Notes under the pieces: generated by a model
Databases searched by the model: none
Told to the model about the DNA's origin: nothing
What the model saw: only the letters and a program-made list of their open reading frames with translations
Origin: UBA7672 sp965279205
GTDB taxonomy: Bacteria; Pseudomonadota; Alphaproteobacteria; Caulobacterales; Hyphomonadaceae
DNA length: 64,000 nt
NCBI GenBank assembly: GCA_965279205.1
Contig: OZ257144.1
Span: forward strand, 3,348,001 to 3,412,000
Reading direction: 5' to 3'
In this document: in pieces, positions 39,454 through 48,166 of the stretch
How the letters are laid out: each line of letters starts with the position of its first letter
Numbering within the stretch: position 1 is the first letter of the stretch
Position numbers and translations under genes: made by a program

Positions 39454-40638
39454 TCAAGTACGCGCGATAAGCGCAACAGCGGCGCCCTGTTCAATGAGGT
39501 GCGCCATGCGCTTCTTGCCGTCCTCGACCGCATCGCGGATCTCTTTCGAGTTCTCGGTCGCCAGCTTGCGCATCTCGGCGATGATGCCGATCGAGCGTTC
39601 CTGGTAGGAAACGACCGAATCCACCAGCTTCTTGACTGCAGCAGCAGAGATCGTCGGGCCGTAACCGGCCTTGAGAGCCGCCTCCTGCACCTTCGAGCCG
39701 ATCTCGCTCAGCGTTTCCAGCGACTGGTCGATACCCTTCTTCATGCTCTCCAGCGCTTGCGTCGATTCATGCAGGCCGAACATGCCGGTGAAAGTCGCCG
39801 ACAGCGCTGTCAGCACAACTTCATTGGTGCCAAAGAATGACACAGACTGCGCGTAGATGCGTTCCTTGGCGTTCGTCGTCTGGACAAGACGCGCCATGAT
39901 CACTTCGGACGTGTTGTAGCCGATGGTGATGTTGTCCGAGAGATCCTTGGCGACCTGGTAGCGGCCTTCCTCGGCCTGCAGTCGGCGCAGCTCTTCGTCA
40001 CGCGCCAACTCCAGCTTCGAGCGCTCTGCGGGCTCCGTTCCGGTGTAAGCCGCCACCGCATCGGACGCCGCCTTCATCTGCGCCTTGGCAGCTTCCAGCT
40101 TCCCCTCGGCCGTCCTGAGAACGTCGAGCGCCAGCACTTCCGAATTCTTCAGCGCGCCACGGAAGTCCATGTAGGCTTCGAGGATCAGACGTTCCTTGTC
40201 GATCTGGACCTTGGTGTCCTTCTGGACGTCGAGATAGGTGTCCTTGATCTTGTCGAAGCGCGCCGCGATGTCGCCGCGCGTCATCTTCATCCACATGTTC
40301 GACAGCCGCTCCATGGTGGAGACCTTGCCGTCGGCATACTGGTCGACGAGGCCCTTGGCGTCGTCGCGGATCGAGTTGAAGGCGTTGGTGATCGTCTGGT
40401 AGCGCTCCCCGACCGTGATTGCCGAGATGTGCTCGCGCACCACGTCGTTGAACAGCGACATCTGATCGAGCGTGCGGGCGATCGTCGTCACCTTGTCGGG
40501 TTCAAGCGTCGAGATCTGGTTCAGCAGCGCGACGACGGGCGCGATCTCGCCCTTCTTGTCGGGAAACAACCCGAGCTGCCGCAGGCTGCCAACTGCCTTG
40601 TCGAGATACTGAAGCGCCGTCGGGCTACCCGCCATCAT
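39454..40638 (-). CDS. TelA-like helical protein (toxic-anion-resistance type?)
   Basis: A 394-residue all-helical soluble protein, first of a four-gene operon. The length, coiled-coil character and C-terminal helix FGLHESTQALESMKKGIDQSLETLSEIG resemble TelA/YceH-like proteins linked to tellurite resistance or envelope stress, but I could not confirm family membership. The start is ATG at 40638 or 40635; GGGAG is upstream. No signal peptide or membrane helix is seen. Confidence 0.7.
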   Translation of the reverse strand: MMAGSPTALQYLDKAVGSLRQLGLFPDKKGEIAPVVALLNQISTLEPDKVTTIARTLDQMSLFNDVVREHISAITVGERYQTITNAFNSIRDDAKGLVDQYADGKVSTMERLSNMWMKMTRGDIAARFDKIKDTYLDVQKDTKVQIDKERLILEAYMDFRGALKNSEVLALDVLRTAEGKLEAAKAQMKAASDAVAAYTGTEPAERSKLELARDEELRRLQAEEGRYQVAKDLSDNITIGYNTSEVIMARLVQTTNAKERIYAQSVSFFGTNEVVLTALSATFTGMFGLHESTQALESMKKGIDQSLETLSEIGSKVQEAALKAGYGPTISAAAVKKLVDSVVSYQERSIGIIAEMRKLATENSKEIRDAVEDGKKRMAHLIEQGAAVALIART

Positions 40639-40816
40639 CCTGACTCCCTCACCAGCGCCGGGAGGAGGCCACGGCGCGCAATACGACAGTACGTGCCCCT
40701 AGTCTTAGCGCCTACAAGGGTTTGGCGGGAGAATTTTTTCGATAATCGATATCGTTTGCAGTTGCGCTGCAACCTGCCCTACTGCGCGAGTCGGCAGGCG
40801 AAGACCTGGGAAACAC

Positions 40817-41725
40817 ATGATCCGTCACACACTCGCGCCGCTGCTCCTCGCGCTTGCCGCGTGCGCAAACCTTCCCGCCGGAACCGCAGCCGGACCAACA
40901 GCAACACCCGCCCAGCTTCTCGACCGCGTCGCTGCTTTCGCCCAGCCGACACAGGATGGCCGCTTGGCCGCGCTGAAGGCGCAGCTTGAAGCTGCCGGCC
41001 TCGCCTACACAGTCGAGGAATTCCCCGGCAATCGACCGACGCCCGCTCGCGGCTACAACGTCACTGTCCGCGTTGGCCCCGCCGACGGCCACGAAATCCT
41101 GCTCGTCGCGCACTACGACGCGATCGTCCTCGACAATGGCAAGCTGGTCGATGGCGTTGTCGACAACGCCGCCTCCGTCGTAGCAATGATCGAGGCAACG
41201 CAGCGCGTCGCTGGCCGCACGAAACATCCGGTCCGCCTTCTGCTTACCGACCAGGAGGAACTCGGCCTCCTCGGCGCTCGCGCCTTCATCAAGGCGCACG
41301 GTGTCGAAAGCATCGCCGCCGTCATCAACGCCGACATCAACGCCTATGGCGACACGCTCATGCACGGCCTCAACAATGGCCAGCAGTCCGCCCGCGTCAC
41401 CGAAGCTGTCCGCGCGGTCTGCGCGGAGCGGGCCATGTCGTGCCTGGATTTCCCGCAATACCCGCCCAGTGACGACCAGGCCTTCTCCGCCGCCGGCGTC
41501 CCCACCGTCTCGCTCGGCATGCTTCCAAAAGCAGAAGCCGAAAAGCTCAAGACCTTCATGCAGAACCCGGCCGCCGCCTCGCGCGACCCCAAGGCGATCC
41601 CGGACGTCCTGTCGCTGATCCACACGCCCAACGACATGATAGGCCATGTCGAGCCCGCGACCCTCGCCCTCGCCGCCGACGTCTTCGCGGCGCTGGTGAT
41701 GAAACTGGACGCGGAGCTGCCTTGA
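40817..41725 (+). CDS. M28 family metallopeptidase lipoprotein
   Basis: A 302-residue aminopeptidase-like zinc peptidase. The lipoprotein signal ends at LALAAC-A. Two-zinc ligands fit HYD (VAHYDAIV), VVDNAASV, and TDQEELGLLGARAF (catalytic Glu pair), with later ligands in INADINAYGD and SLIHTPND. It should cut peptides in the periplasm. It is divergent from the TelA-like operon, whose 178-bp shared upstream region contains GATAATCGATATCG. Confidence 0.9.
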   Translation: MIRHTLAPLLLALAACANLPAGTAAGPTATPAQLLDRVAAFAQPTQDGRLAALKAQLEAAGLAYTVEEFPGNRPTPARGYNVTVRVGPADGHEILLVAHYDAIVLDNGKLVDGVVDNAASVVAMIEATQRVAGRTKHPVRLLLTDQEELGLLGARAFIKAHGVESIAAVINADINAYGDTLMHGLNNGQQSARVTEAVRAVCAERAMSCLDFPQYPPSDDQAFSAAGVPTVSLGMLPKAEAEKLKTFMQNPAAASRDPKAIPDVLSLIHTPNDMIGHVEPATLALAADVFAALVMKLDAELP

Positions 41726-41822
41726 GCAGGGCGTTGGATCGAGTTGGGCCGCTTCCGAACGATCCAGCCTTGCCTGATCCGCGCGGCGGCGCGACAAGTC
41801 GGCAACCCAGAGGAGCCTCCCC

Positions 41823-42599
41823 ATGCCCCGCACAGCAATCGTCACCGGCTCGACCAGCGGCATCGGCGAAGGCATCGCCCGGGCGCTCGCGGCGTCCGGC
41901 TGCAATGTCGTGATCAATGGTTTTGGCGACACCGCCGCGATCGAAACGATCCGCAAGTCGATTGAAATCGGCAACAAGGTGAAATGCCTCTACTCGCCCG
42001 CGGACATGACCAAGCCCGACCAGATCGAGCAGATGTTCGCCACCACGCGCGAACAGCTCGGGCCGGTTGATGTCCTGGTCAACAATGCCGGCGTTCAGCA
42101 CGTTTCCCCGGTCGAGGATTTCCCGGTCGACAAGTGGAACCTCATCATCAACCTCAATCTGAGCTCGGCGTTCCACACCACGCGTCTCGCTTTCCCTGAC
42201 ATGAAGAAGAACAAGTGGGGCCGCATCATCAACATTGCTTCCGCCCACGCGCTCGTCGCCTCGCCCTTCAAGAGCGCCTACGTGGCCGCCAAGCACGGCA
42301 TTCTCGGCTTCACGAAATCGATAGCGCTTGAGGGCGCAACCTTCGGTATCCGCGTCAACGCAATCTGTCCCGGCTATGTCCGCACGCCACTGGTCGAGAA
42401 CCAGATCGCCGACACGGCAAAAGCCCGCGGTATCTCGGAAGAGGCCGTCGTGCGCGACGTGCTGCTCGCCGCCCAGCCGACCAAGGAATTCGTGAAAGTG
42501 TCAGATGTCGCTGCGCTTGCCGTGTTCCTCACCAGCGAAGCCGCCAACCAGATCAACGGCGCCGCCCTGTCGATCGACGGCGGCTGGGTCGCGCAGTAG
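41823..42599 (+). CDS. bdhA: 3-hydroxybutyrate dehydrogenase (SDR)
   Basis: A 258-residue SDR. It has TGSTSGIG (8-15), NNAGVQHVSPVEDFP, the catalytic Ser in NIASAHALVASP and Tyr/Lys in SAYVAAKHG. These details, especially GVQHVSPVE and the AHALVASPFKSAYVAAKHG block, match bacterial 3-hydroxybutyrate dehydrogenases. It would oxidise 3-hydroxybutyrate from PHB breakdown to acetoacetate, fitting the PHA genes 6 kb downstream. GAGGAG precedes the ATG. Confidence 0.88.
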   Translation: MPRTAIVTGSTSGIGEGIARALAASGCNVVINGFGDTAAIETIRKSIEIGNKVKCLYSPADMTKPDQIEQMFATTREQLGPVDVLVNNAGVQHVSPVEDFPVDKWNLIINLNLSSAFHTTRLAFPDMKKNKWGRIINIASAHALVASPFKSAYVAAKHGILGFTKSIALEGATFGIRVNAICPGYVRTPLVENQIADTAKARGISEEAVVRDVLLAAQPTKEFVKVSDVAALAVFLTSEAANQINGAALSIDGGWVAQ

Positions 42600-42616
42600 T
42601 TCAACCGCCAATTCCA

Positions 42617-43453
42617 TCAACCGAAAGGCACGACCTTGTTGTCGCTGTCGTGTCCGATATCGGCGCGGCCCAGATAGGGAATGCCCGACCGCTCGCACCA
42701 GAATCGCGCCACGTCCTCCTCGGACAATTCGAAATCCGGGTCGTTCTTGGGCACGGCCGAGCAGCGCCCGAGCCTTATCCCGGCACACCGCCGCACGCTG
42801 GCGCTCGAAGTCACGTGGAAGAAATACCGGTCGATCCGGTACATGTACTCGCCCACATCCTCGAGCATCAGCACATGCCCGTCGAGCTTTGGCTCCAGAG
42901 GCGTGCCGAGCAGCTGGCTCAGGATCGTCAAGTTGAACGCCAGGTTGGGATGGCCGGGCGTCACGCCCCGCTCCAGCGACGAGGCCGCGCCCTCGACCAG
43001 CCAGGCAAGCCCCCGCTTCACCGCGCGTTCGCCATCCTCGCGGAACAGGTCGACCGGCATCGGCCCATGCGCCACGCGCTCAAACCCGGCATGGTGCAAC
43101 CCCGCCAGCAGGAATCCGATATCGGAATAACCCATCCACGCCTTGCGGCGCGCCGCTGCGTCCAGCTGCGGGATCGCATACTCAGCCACCCGGCACGCGC
43201 CATAACCTCCGCGCGCAAACCACACGGCGTCCAGGTCAGGATCGTTGCCGACCTCCACCAGCGCATCGATCCGGTCGCAGTCGTCGCCTGCAAAATGCCC
43301 GGACGACATAAAGCACTGCGGATGGAAAACCAGCTCCACGCGCCCGCCATAAATCTGCTTCGCGAGCGCAATCGCCCTGTCCGCCAGCTCTCGCGGCATG
43401 CGGGTTCCGGGCGCCACGCACCCGATCCGGAACGTCTTTTCACTTGACCCCAT
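42617..43453 (-). CDS. ldcA: LD-carboxypeptidase (S66 family), peptidoglycan recycling
   Basis: A 278-residue S66 serine peptidase. The family features are present: IGCVAPGTRM at the N-terminus, WFARGGYGACR, and the nucleophile segment MGYSDIGFL. Such enzymes remove the terminal D-Ala from recycled muropeptide tetrapeptides in the cytoplasm. It is divergent from a Mur ligase that could use the resulting tripeptide. There is no signal peptide, which fits cytoplasmic recycling. Convergent with bdhA. Confidence 0.85.
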   Translation of the reverse strand: MGSSEKTFRIGCVAPGTRMPRELADRAIALAKQIYGGRVELVFHPQCFMSSGHFAGDDCDRIDALVEVGNDPDLDAVWFARGGYGACRVAEYAIPQLDAAARRKAWMGYSDIGFLLAGLHHAGFERVAHGPMPVDLFREDGERAVKRGLAWLVEGAASSLERGVTPGHPNLAFNLTILSQLLGTPLEPKLDGHVLMLEDVGEYMYRIDRYFFHVTSSASVRRCAGIRLGRCSAVPKNDPDFELSEEDVARFWCERSGIPYLGRADIGHDSDNKVVPFG

Positions 43454-43479
43454 GCACCACCCGCTGAGACATCCGGATC

Positions 43480-44913
43480 ATGTCCGACTCAAAGACCGCC
43501 CTTGCGCATTCGGGACCCTACTTCTTCTGCGGCATCGGCGGCAGCGGAATGTTGCCCCTCGCCCTCATCGTCAAGGCGCGCGGGGCCGATGTCGAGGGCT
43601 CCGATCGCTCCCTGGACGCCGGGCGCACCGCGTCGAAATTCGAATTCCTCAAGGCGCGCGGCATCGGCCTCCACCCGCAGGACGGCTCTGGCGTCACCCG
43701 CAAGGAACAGCTCCTGGTCACCTCGGCCGCCGTCGAAGACACTGTTCCTGATGTCATCGCGGCAAAACGCCTGGGCTGCCCTCAGGTCACGCGGCCCCAG
43801 CTCCTGGCCCAGCTGGTCAACACGGCCAAGGTCTCGATCGCTGTCGGCGGCACATCGGGCAAGTCGACCACCACCGGCATGATCGGCTGGATCCTCTACG
43901 CTACCCGCCGCGATCCCACGGTCATGAACGGCGCGGTGATGAAGAATTTTGTCGCGGGCGACGCACCCTTTGCCTCAGCCATCGTCGGCGAAGGCGACAT
44001 CTTTGTTTCGGAAGTGGACGAGAGCGACGGCTCGATCGCGCTCTACAATCCCACCATCGCCGTCCTCAACAACATCGCCCTCGACCACAAGTCGATGGAC
44101 GAACTGCGCCACCTGTTCACCGACTTCATCACCAAGGCGCAGGTTGCGGTCCTCAATCTCGACAATGACGAAACGAAGCGCCTCGCCGCCGAGGTGAACC
44201 ACCCCAACGCCCTCACCTACTCGCTGACCGACACCAGCGCTGACTTCTCGATCTCGGATCTCGTGACACAGCCCGACGGCATGTCGTGCATTGTCACCGA
44301 GAAATCGACCGGCGAGCGCCAGCGCATCTGCCTGCAGACGCCCGGCCGTCACAACCTCTCCAACGGTCTTGCCGCCATCGCCGCCGCCCGCGCCTGCGGC
44401 CTGCCGCTGCGCGATGCAACCATGGCGCTGATGAATTTCGTCGGTATCCGCCGGCGTCTTGAGGTCGTGGGAACCGCCAAGGACATCACCGTCATCGACG
44501 ATTTCGGGCACAACCCCGACAAGATCGCCGCCACCCTCGCGACGCTCCATCAATTCCCCGGCCGTCTTCTGGTCATGTGGCAACCGCATGGCTACGGCCC
44601 CATCCGCCAGATGAAGGACCAGTTCATCGAGATGTTCGCGCGCGACCTCGCGGCGAAAGACATCCTCCTGATGCCCGAGCCAGCCTATTTCGGCGGCACG
44701 GTCGACCGCTCGATGGGCTCCAACATCATCGCCGAAGGCGTCACCGCCCTCGGCAAGACCGCCTTCGCCCTTCCCGACCGACCCGCCTGCGGCGACAAAC
44801 TCGTCGACCTCGCAAAACCCGGCGACCTCATCGTCGTCATGGGCGCCCGCGACGACACGCTGTCAGAATTCGCCGCCGATGTGCTGCGGCGCGTGAGCGA
44901 GAAGAGCTTCTAG
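43480..44913 (+). CDS. Mur ligase family protein (Mpl/MurC-like)
   Basis: A 477-residue three-domain ATP-dependent ligase. The N-terminal Rossmann part has GIGGSGMLPLALIVKARG. The P-loop is VGGTSGKSTTTGMIG, where Mpl enzymes usually have GTHGKTTT. Central DESDGSI and NIALDHKSMDEL match Mur ligases; the C-terminal IDDFGHNPDKIAATL is the ADP-binding block. Divergence from ldcA suggests a role joining recycled tripeptide to UDP-MurNAc (Mpl-like), but MurC-like activity is not excluded. Confidence 0.85.
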   Translation: MSDSKTALAHSGPYFFCGIGGSGMLPLALIVKARGADVEGSDRSLDAGRTASKFEFLKARGIGLHPQDGSGVTRKEQLLVTSAAVEDTVPDVIAAKRLGCPQVTRPQLLAQLVNTAKVSIAVGGTSGKSTTTGMIGWILYATRRDPTVMNGAVMKNFVAGDAPFASAIVGEGDIFVSEVDESDGSIALYNPTIAVLNNIALDHKSMDELRHLFTDFITKAQVAVLNLDNDETKRLAAEVNHPNALTYSLTDTSADFSISDLVTQPDGMSCIVTEKSTGERQRICLQTPGRHNLSNGLAAIAAARACGLPLRDATMALMNFVGIRRRLEVVGTAKDITVIDDFGHNPDKIAATLATLHQFPGRLLVMWQPHGYGPIRQMKDQFIEMFARDLAAKDILLMPEPAYFGGTVDRSMGSNIIAEGVTALGKTAFALPDRPACGDKLVDLAKPGDLIVVMGARDDTLSEFAADVLRRVSEKSF

Positions 44914-44926
44914 CGCAAGGCCTCAG

Positions 44927-44973
44927 CCCTCATCCTGAAGAGCGGACGAAGTCCGCGTCTCGAAGGACGAGGG
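44927..44973. repeat. Palindromic intergenic element (CCCTCATCCT type)
   Basis: CCCTCATCCT at the left end pairs with AGGACGAGGG at the right (one mismatch), enclosing the hairpin GCGGAC-GAA-GTCCGC. This is the architecture of a common alphaproteobacterial intergenic palindrome. It lies right after the Mur ligase gene and might help end its transcript. Confidence 0.8.
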
Positions 44974-45039
44974 CGCGCTCACCGCCGTTGATCCAATCAC
45001 CGCATCCCCCGCGAAGGGTGAGAAGCGGTCCCGAAGGGA

Positions 45040-45064
45040 CGAATTGGTCCAGTGGACCAATTCG
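45040..45064. repeat. Perfect 25-bp palindrome
   Basis: Two 12-bp arms CGAATTGGTCCA and TGGACCAATTCG are perfect inverted repeats around one G. It may be an operator, a hairpin in a transcript, or part of a mobile element end. No adjacent gene explains it. Confidence 0.9.
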
Positions 45065-45098
45065 AGCGCCGAACGCCCGAAGCGCAAGCGAAGGGCAG

Positions 45099-45262
45099 GC
45101 CCAGTCCAGCGCGCGTCAGCCGTGTCCCCCGCGCAGGCGGGGGCCCAGTCCAGCGCGCGAATGCGCGCTCGCAGCCAGCTTCGCGGCCCGCACAGTTCCT
45201 GTCGAAACAACTGCAGTTGGCGGGCCCAGGCCCGCCGGACTGGATCCCCGCCTGCGCGGGGA
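45099..45262. repeat. Inverted pair of GC-rich intergenic repeat units
   Basis: Unit A (45126-45151) is CCCCCGCGCAGGCGGGGG followed by CCCAGTCC. Unit B (45237-45262) is its near-reverse complement (GGACTGGATCCCC, GCCTGCGCGGGGA). Between them is the hairpin GGCGGGCC-CA-GGCCCGCC (45219-45236). GCCCAGTCCAGCGCGCG occurs twice in direct orientation (45099-45115 and 45143-45159). Confidence 0.85.
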
Positions 45263-45292
45263 ACGCGGACTGCGTCCGCGGTGTTCGCCGCA

Positions 45293-45310
45293 TGCATGGA
45301 AAACCATGCA
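45293..45310. repeat. Hairpin TGCATGG-AAAA-CCATGCA
   Basis: A perfect 7-bp stem with an AAAA loop, positions 45293-45310. No T tract follows, so terminator activity is doubtful. Confidence 0.75.
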
Positions 45311-45499
45311 GGTTATCCCACAGCGGGGGCAGCGTTTCCTTTGCGAAACCAATGCTCCAACGGAAATCCTGCTCCGGGTTATCCTCCACCCCTCACAGCG
45401 GCCGTAGGATGCGCATGCCCTGACACGAGGGAGGTCTCTGAGACGTCCGGGATCCTGAGACGTCAGGGCGTTGGCCGGCGTGGGTGTTCGAAGTGTCGG

Positions 45500-45850
45500 G
45501 GACGCATGAGCCCCGTCAAGCAAGCCAATTGCGACTGGGGACGGGCCTATCTGACCCCTCCTGGTTGCGAGGCGAAACGAACTTCGAACCGGTCTGCCTC
45601 CGGGGAGTGAAACCGGAGGGTCCGGGGTGGCTCGGTTACGAAACCCCGCACGCGGAACCGATCACTGGCTATGGAGCCAAGGCCCCTGGCGGCTCGTCCG
45701 CCTGGTGTGTCGATAGCAACTCCTGGTTGCCATATCGGGAAAGAACGGCCGATCCGGGGCGCGTGTTGACGCGCATCCGCTGGCGCAAGCCAGCACTGGC
45801 ACGACCCACGGCGCTCCATCACGCGCCCCGCTCCCTCATCTGGAGGGACA
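45500..45850 (+). ncRNA. Large structured RNA candidate, HEARO/omega-RNA-like
   Basis: A dense series of stems on the plus strand. S1 joins 45510-45517 with 45540-45546 and has TTGCGAC (45529-45535) in its loop. S2 CCTCCGG/CCGGAGG (45597-45603, 45613-45619). A pseudoknot: CGGGGT (45623-45628) with ACCCCG (45643-45648), interleaved with CGGTT (45633-45637) and AACCG (45656-45660). Then hairpins at 45666-45679, 45688-45702, 45711-45737, 45759-45774, 45779-45794 (GCAA loop) and 45833-45847. The TTGCGAC loop and the GCGGA...ATGGAGC order (45652-45677) recall IscB omega RNA as I remember it. No IscB gene follows. Confidence 0.5.
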
Positions 45851-45997
45851 GACGACAGCATCCCGCAGGGCAGCTCAGCCCGTGCGACCGAGGGCGCGCA
45901 AACGCGAGGACGCTTGCCACCGCAACGGAAACTCGCATTCACGCTTGGACGCGCCAGCAAACCCGCTACGCTGCGTGTAGGCACCGGGAGGCACGTC

Positions 45998-48163
45998 ATG
46001 GCTATTCGAACACTCGCGCTCTGCGCCACAGCTCTCATCGCGATCGCTGCTTGTTCGCAGCCCGCAGCCGAGCCAGCAGCGTGGGACCCGGCCAAGGCGA
46101 AGGAAACCGCCGCGACCTACGACGCACGCATCATTCGCGACAAGTTCGGCGTCCCGCACATCCACGGCAAACGCAATGCCGACGTCGTGTTCGGCCTCGC
46201 CTACGCCCACGCCGAGGATGACTGGAAGAACATCGAAGAAGTCATTCGCTCGAGCCGCGGCACGCTGGCCGAGATCGTCGGCGAGTCTGGCGCGAAGTCG
46301 GACGATTTCATCCTGTCTCTCGGCAACACCGAGATCGTGAACCGCGACTATGACGCGAAGGTCTCGCCCGAAGCCAAGGCCATCGCCGAGGGCTACGCCG
46401 CCGGCATCAATCTCTGGTGCGCCGAACACGCTGATACTGGCTGCGCCCGAACCATGCCCGTCCGCGGACAGGACGTCATCGCCGGCTATGCCAATCGTCC
46501 ACCTTCGTTCTACGGCCTCGACGGCGAGATCGACGCGCTTCTCTCCGGCCGCGCCAATTACGAGCTTTCCACGCGCGCTGCCCTGCTCGACATTCCCGAT
46601 GATGTCGAGCTCGGCTCCAACGAGATCGCGGTCGCTCCGTCGCGCTCGGCCGATGGCCACACACGCCTCGCCGTCAATTCGCACCAGCCTTATGAGGGTC
46701 GCGTCGCCTGGTATGAGGCACACCTGAAATCGGAAGAAGGCCTCGACATTATCGGCGGCGTCTTCCCCGGCACGCCGCTGATCCTGCACGGCGCCGGGCC
46801 GAATCTCGGCTGGGCCGCTACAGTCAACAAGCCGGACGTCTACGACTTCTTCAAACTCACCGTCGATGACGAGAAGGCGCCGACAAAGTATCAGATGGAT
46901 GGGCAGTGGAAGGACCTTCGCCACCACACCATCAGCTACAAGGTGCTGAAGGACGACAAGCTCGAGACGGTGTCGCGCGAGGCGTACTGGTCCGAACACG
47001 GTCCCGCCTTCGTCACCGACAAGGGCGTCTTCGCTGTCTCCTTCACCAGCGCCGGCGAGCTCCACTATCTCGACCAGTATCTCGCGATGAACCTCGCGAA
47101 GACAGTCGACGACTGGCGCGCAGCACAGATCAAGTACAACGCCATCCCGAGCGTGAACTACGCCGTCGCGGATTCACAGGGCCACATCGCCTATTTCTGG
47201 AACGCCCACATGCCCAAGCGCGAAGAGGGCTGGAACCGCAAGAAGATCCTGCCCGGCGACACCTCCGCCACGCTCTGGAAAGGCTGGGAACCGGTCGAGT
47301 CCCTTCCCGCCGTCATCAATCCCAAGTCCGGCTACGTGGTGAACTCGAACCACACACCCTTTCTTGCCTCTGGCCCGGACGACAACCCGAAGCCGGCGAA
47401 CTATCCCGCGAGCTTCGGCGTCGACACCAATCTCACCAATCGCGGCCTGCGCGCGCAGGAACTCATAGGCGCCGACACATCGATCACGCGCGACGAATTC
47501 ATCGCCTACAAGATGGACCACCGGTATTCGAAAGACTCCAACGTCATGAAGATGGTCGCCGACCTCAAGCAGGTCGACGCCCTGAAGCAAGCAGACAAGG
47601 GAGACAAGGATCTCAAGGCCGCGCTCGACATCGTCACGAAATGGGATGGCTCTGCCGACATGAAGAACCGCGCAGCAGCACTCACCATCTTCACCGGCCA
47701 GGCCACCATGGGCGGCCAGATGCACGACGCCTACGATCGCGAGAAGGCGCTCACTGCACTTAAGGCAACAGCAGAACTACTCAAGACCGCCACCGGCCGC
47801 ATTGATCCTGAATGGGGCGAAGTCAGTCGCGTCGCGCGTGGAGACCAGTCCTGGCCCACCAATGGCGGCCCCGACACACTTCGCGCCGTTTACGCTGCGG
47901 GCGACCTCACCAAGGAAAAATTCCGCAAGGGACGCGCGGGCGACACCTACATCATCATCGCCGACTGGGCGCCGGATGGCGCTTACACGCTCGACACCAT
48001 CCACCAGTACGGAGTCGCGACCATCGACCCGGCGTCACCGCACTATGCCGACCAGGCCCCGCTATTCGCCGCCGAACAGTTCAAGCGCCCACCGATGACG
48101 CTGGAGGGCGTGCTTGCAGAAGCGACGCGCGACTACAGACCTGGAAAGGATGGAGCGAAGTAG
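45998..48163 (+). CDS. Penicillin acylase family lipoprotein
   Basis: A 721-residue N-terminal nucleophile hydrolase. The ATG at 45998 (GGGAGG upstream) opens a lipoprotein signal (lipobox IAIAAC-S). The self-cleavage site is probably LG-SNEIAVAPSR, giving Ser-207 as the new N-terminal nucleophile. Further family marks are DKFGVPHIHGKRNADVVFGLAYAHAEDDW and ILHGAGPNLGWAATVNKPD. It could cleave beta-lactam side chains, acyl-homoserine lactones or N-acyl amino acids in the periplasm. Convergent with phaR, 3 bp away. Confidence 0.92.
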   Translation: MAIRTLALCATALIAIAACSQPAAEPAAWDPAKAKETAATYDARIIRDKFGVPHIHGKRNADVVFGLAYAHAEDDWKNIEEVIRSSRGTLAEIVGESGAKSDDFILSLGNTEIVNRDYDAKVSPEAKAIAEGYAAGINLWCAEHADTGCARTMPVRGQDVIAGYANRPPSFYGLDGEIDALLSGRANYELSTRAALLDIPDDVELGSNEIAVAPSRSADGHTRLAVNSHQPYEGRVAWYEAHLKSEEGLDIIGGVFPGTPLILHGAGPNLGWAATVNKPDVYDFFKLTVDDEKAPTKYQMDGQWKDLRHHTISYKVLKDDKLETVSREAYWSEHGPAFVTDKGVFAVSFTSAGELHYLDQYLAMNLAKTVDDWRAAQIKYNAIPSVNYAVADSQGHIAYFWNAHMPKREEGWNRKKILPGDTSATLWKGWEPVESLPAVINPKSGYVVNSNHTPFLASGPDDNPKPANYPASFGVDTNLTNRGLRAQELIGADTSITRDEFIAYKMDHRYSKDSNVMKMVADLKQVDALKQADKGDKDLKAALDIVTKWDGSADMKNRAAALTIFTGQATMGGQMHDAYDREKALTALKATAELLKTATGRIDPEWGEVSRVARGDQSWPTNGGPDTLRAVYAAGDLTKEKFRKGRAGDTYIIIADWAPDGAYTLDTIHQYGVATIDPASPHYADQAPLFAAEQFKRPPMTLEGVLAEATRDYRPGKDGAK

Positions 48164-48166
48164 CGC

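Larger units (their letters stand above)
44914..45997. other. 1.08-kb non-coding island with repeats and RNA candidate
   Basis: No convincing protein gene. The left half (44927-45310) carries several palindromic repeats; the right half (45500-45850) is a candidate folded RNA. Reading frames through it are short on hydrophobic pattern, Arg/Pro-rich and lack ribosome sites. Direct repeat CTGAGACGTC occurs at 45438-45447 and 45455-45464, just left of the RNA candidate. Confidence 0.75.

Noticed and set aside
45420..45980. RNase P RNA or tmRNA as the identity of the folded region
   Set aside because: The GAGGAAAGTCC block of RNase P and the tag-peptide and tRNA-like parts of tmRNA are absent on both strands.
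45484..46221. 245-aa plus-strand frame across the non-coding island
   Set aside because: It crosses into the penicillin acylase gene in another frame, has no ribosome site, and the DNA is explained by stems instead.
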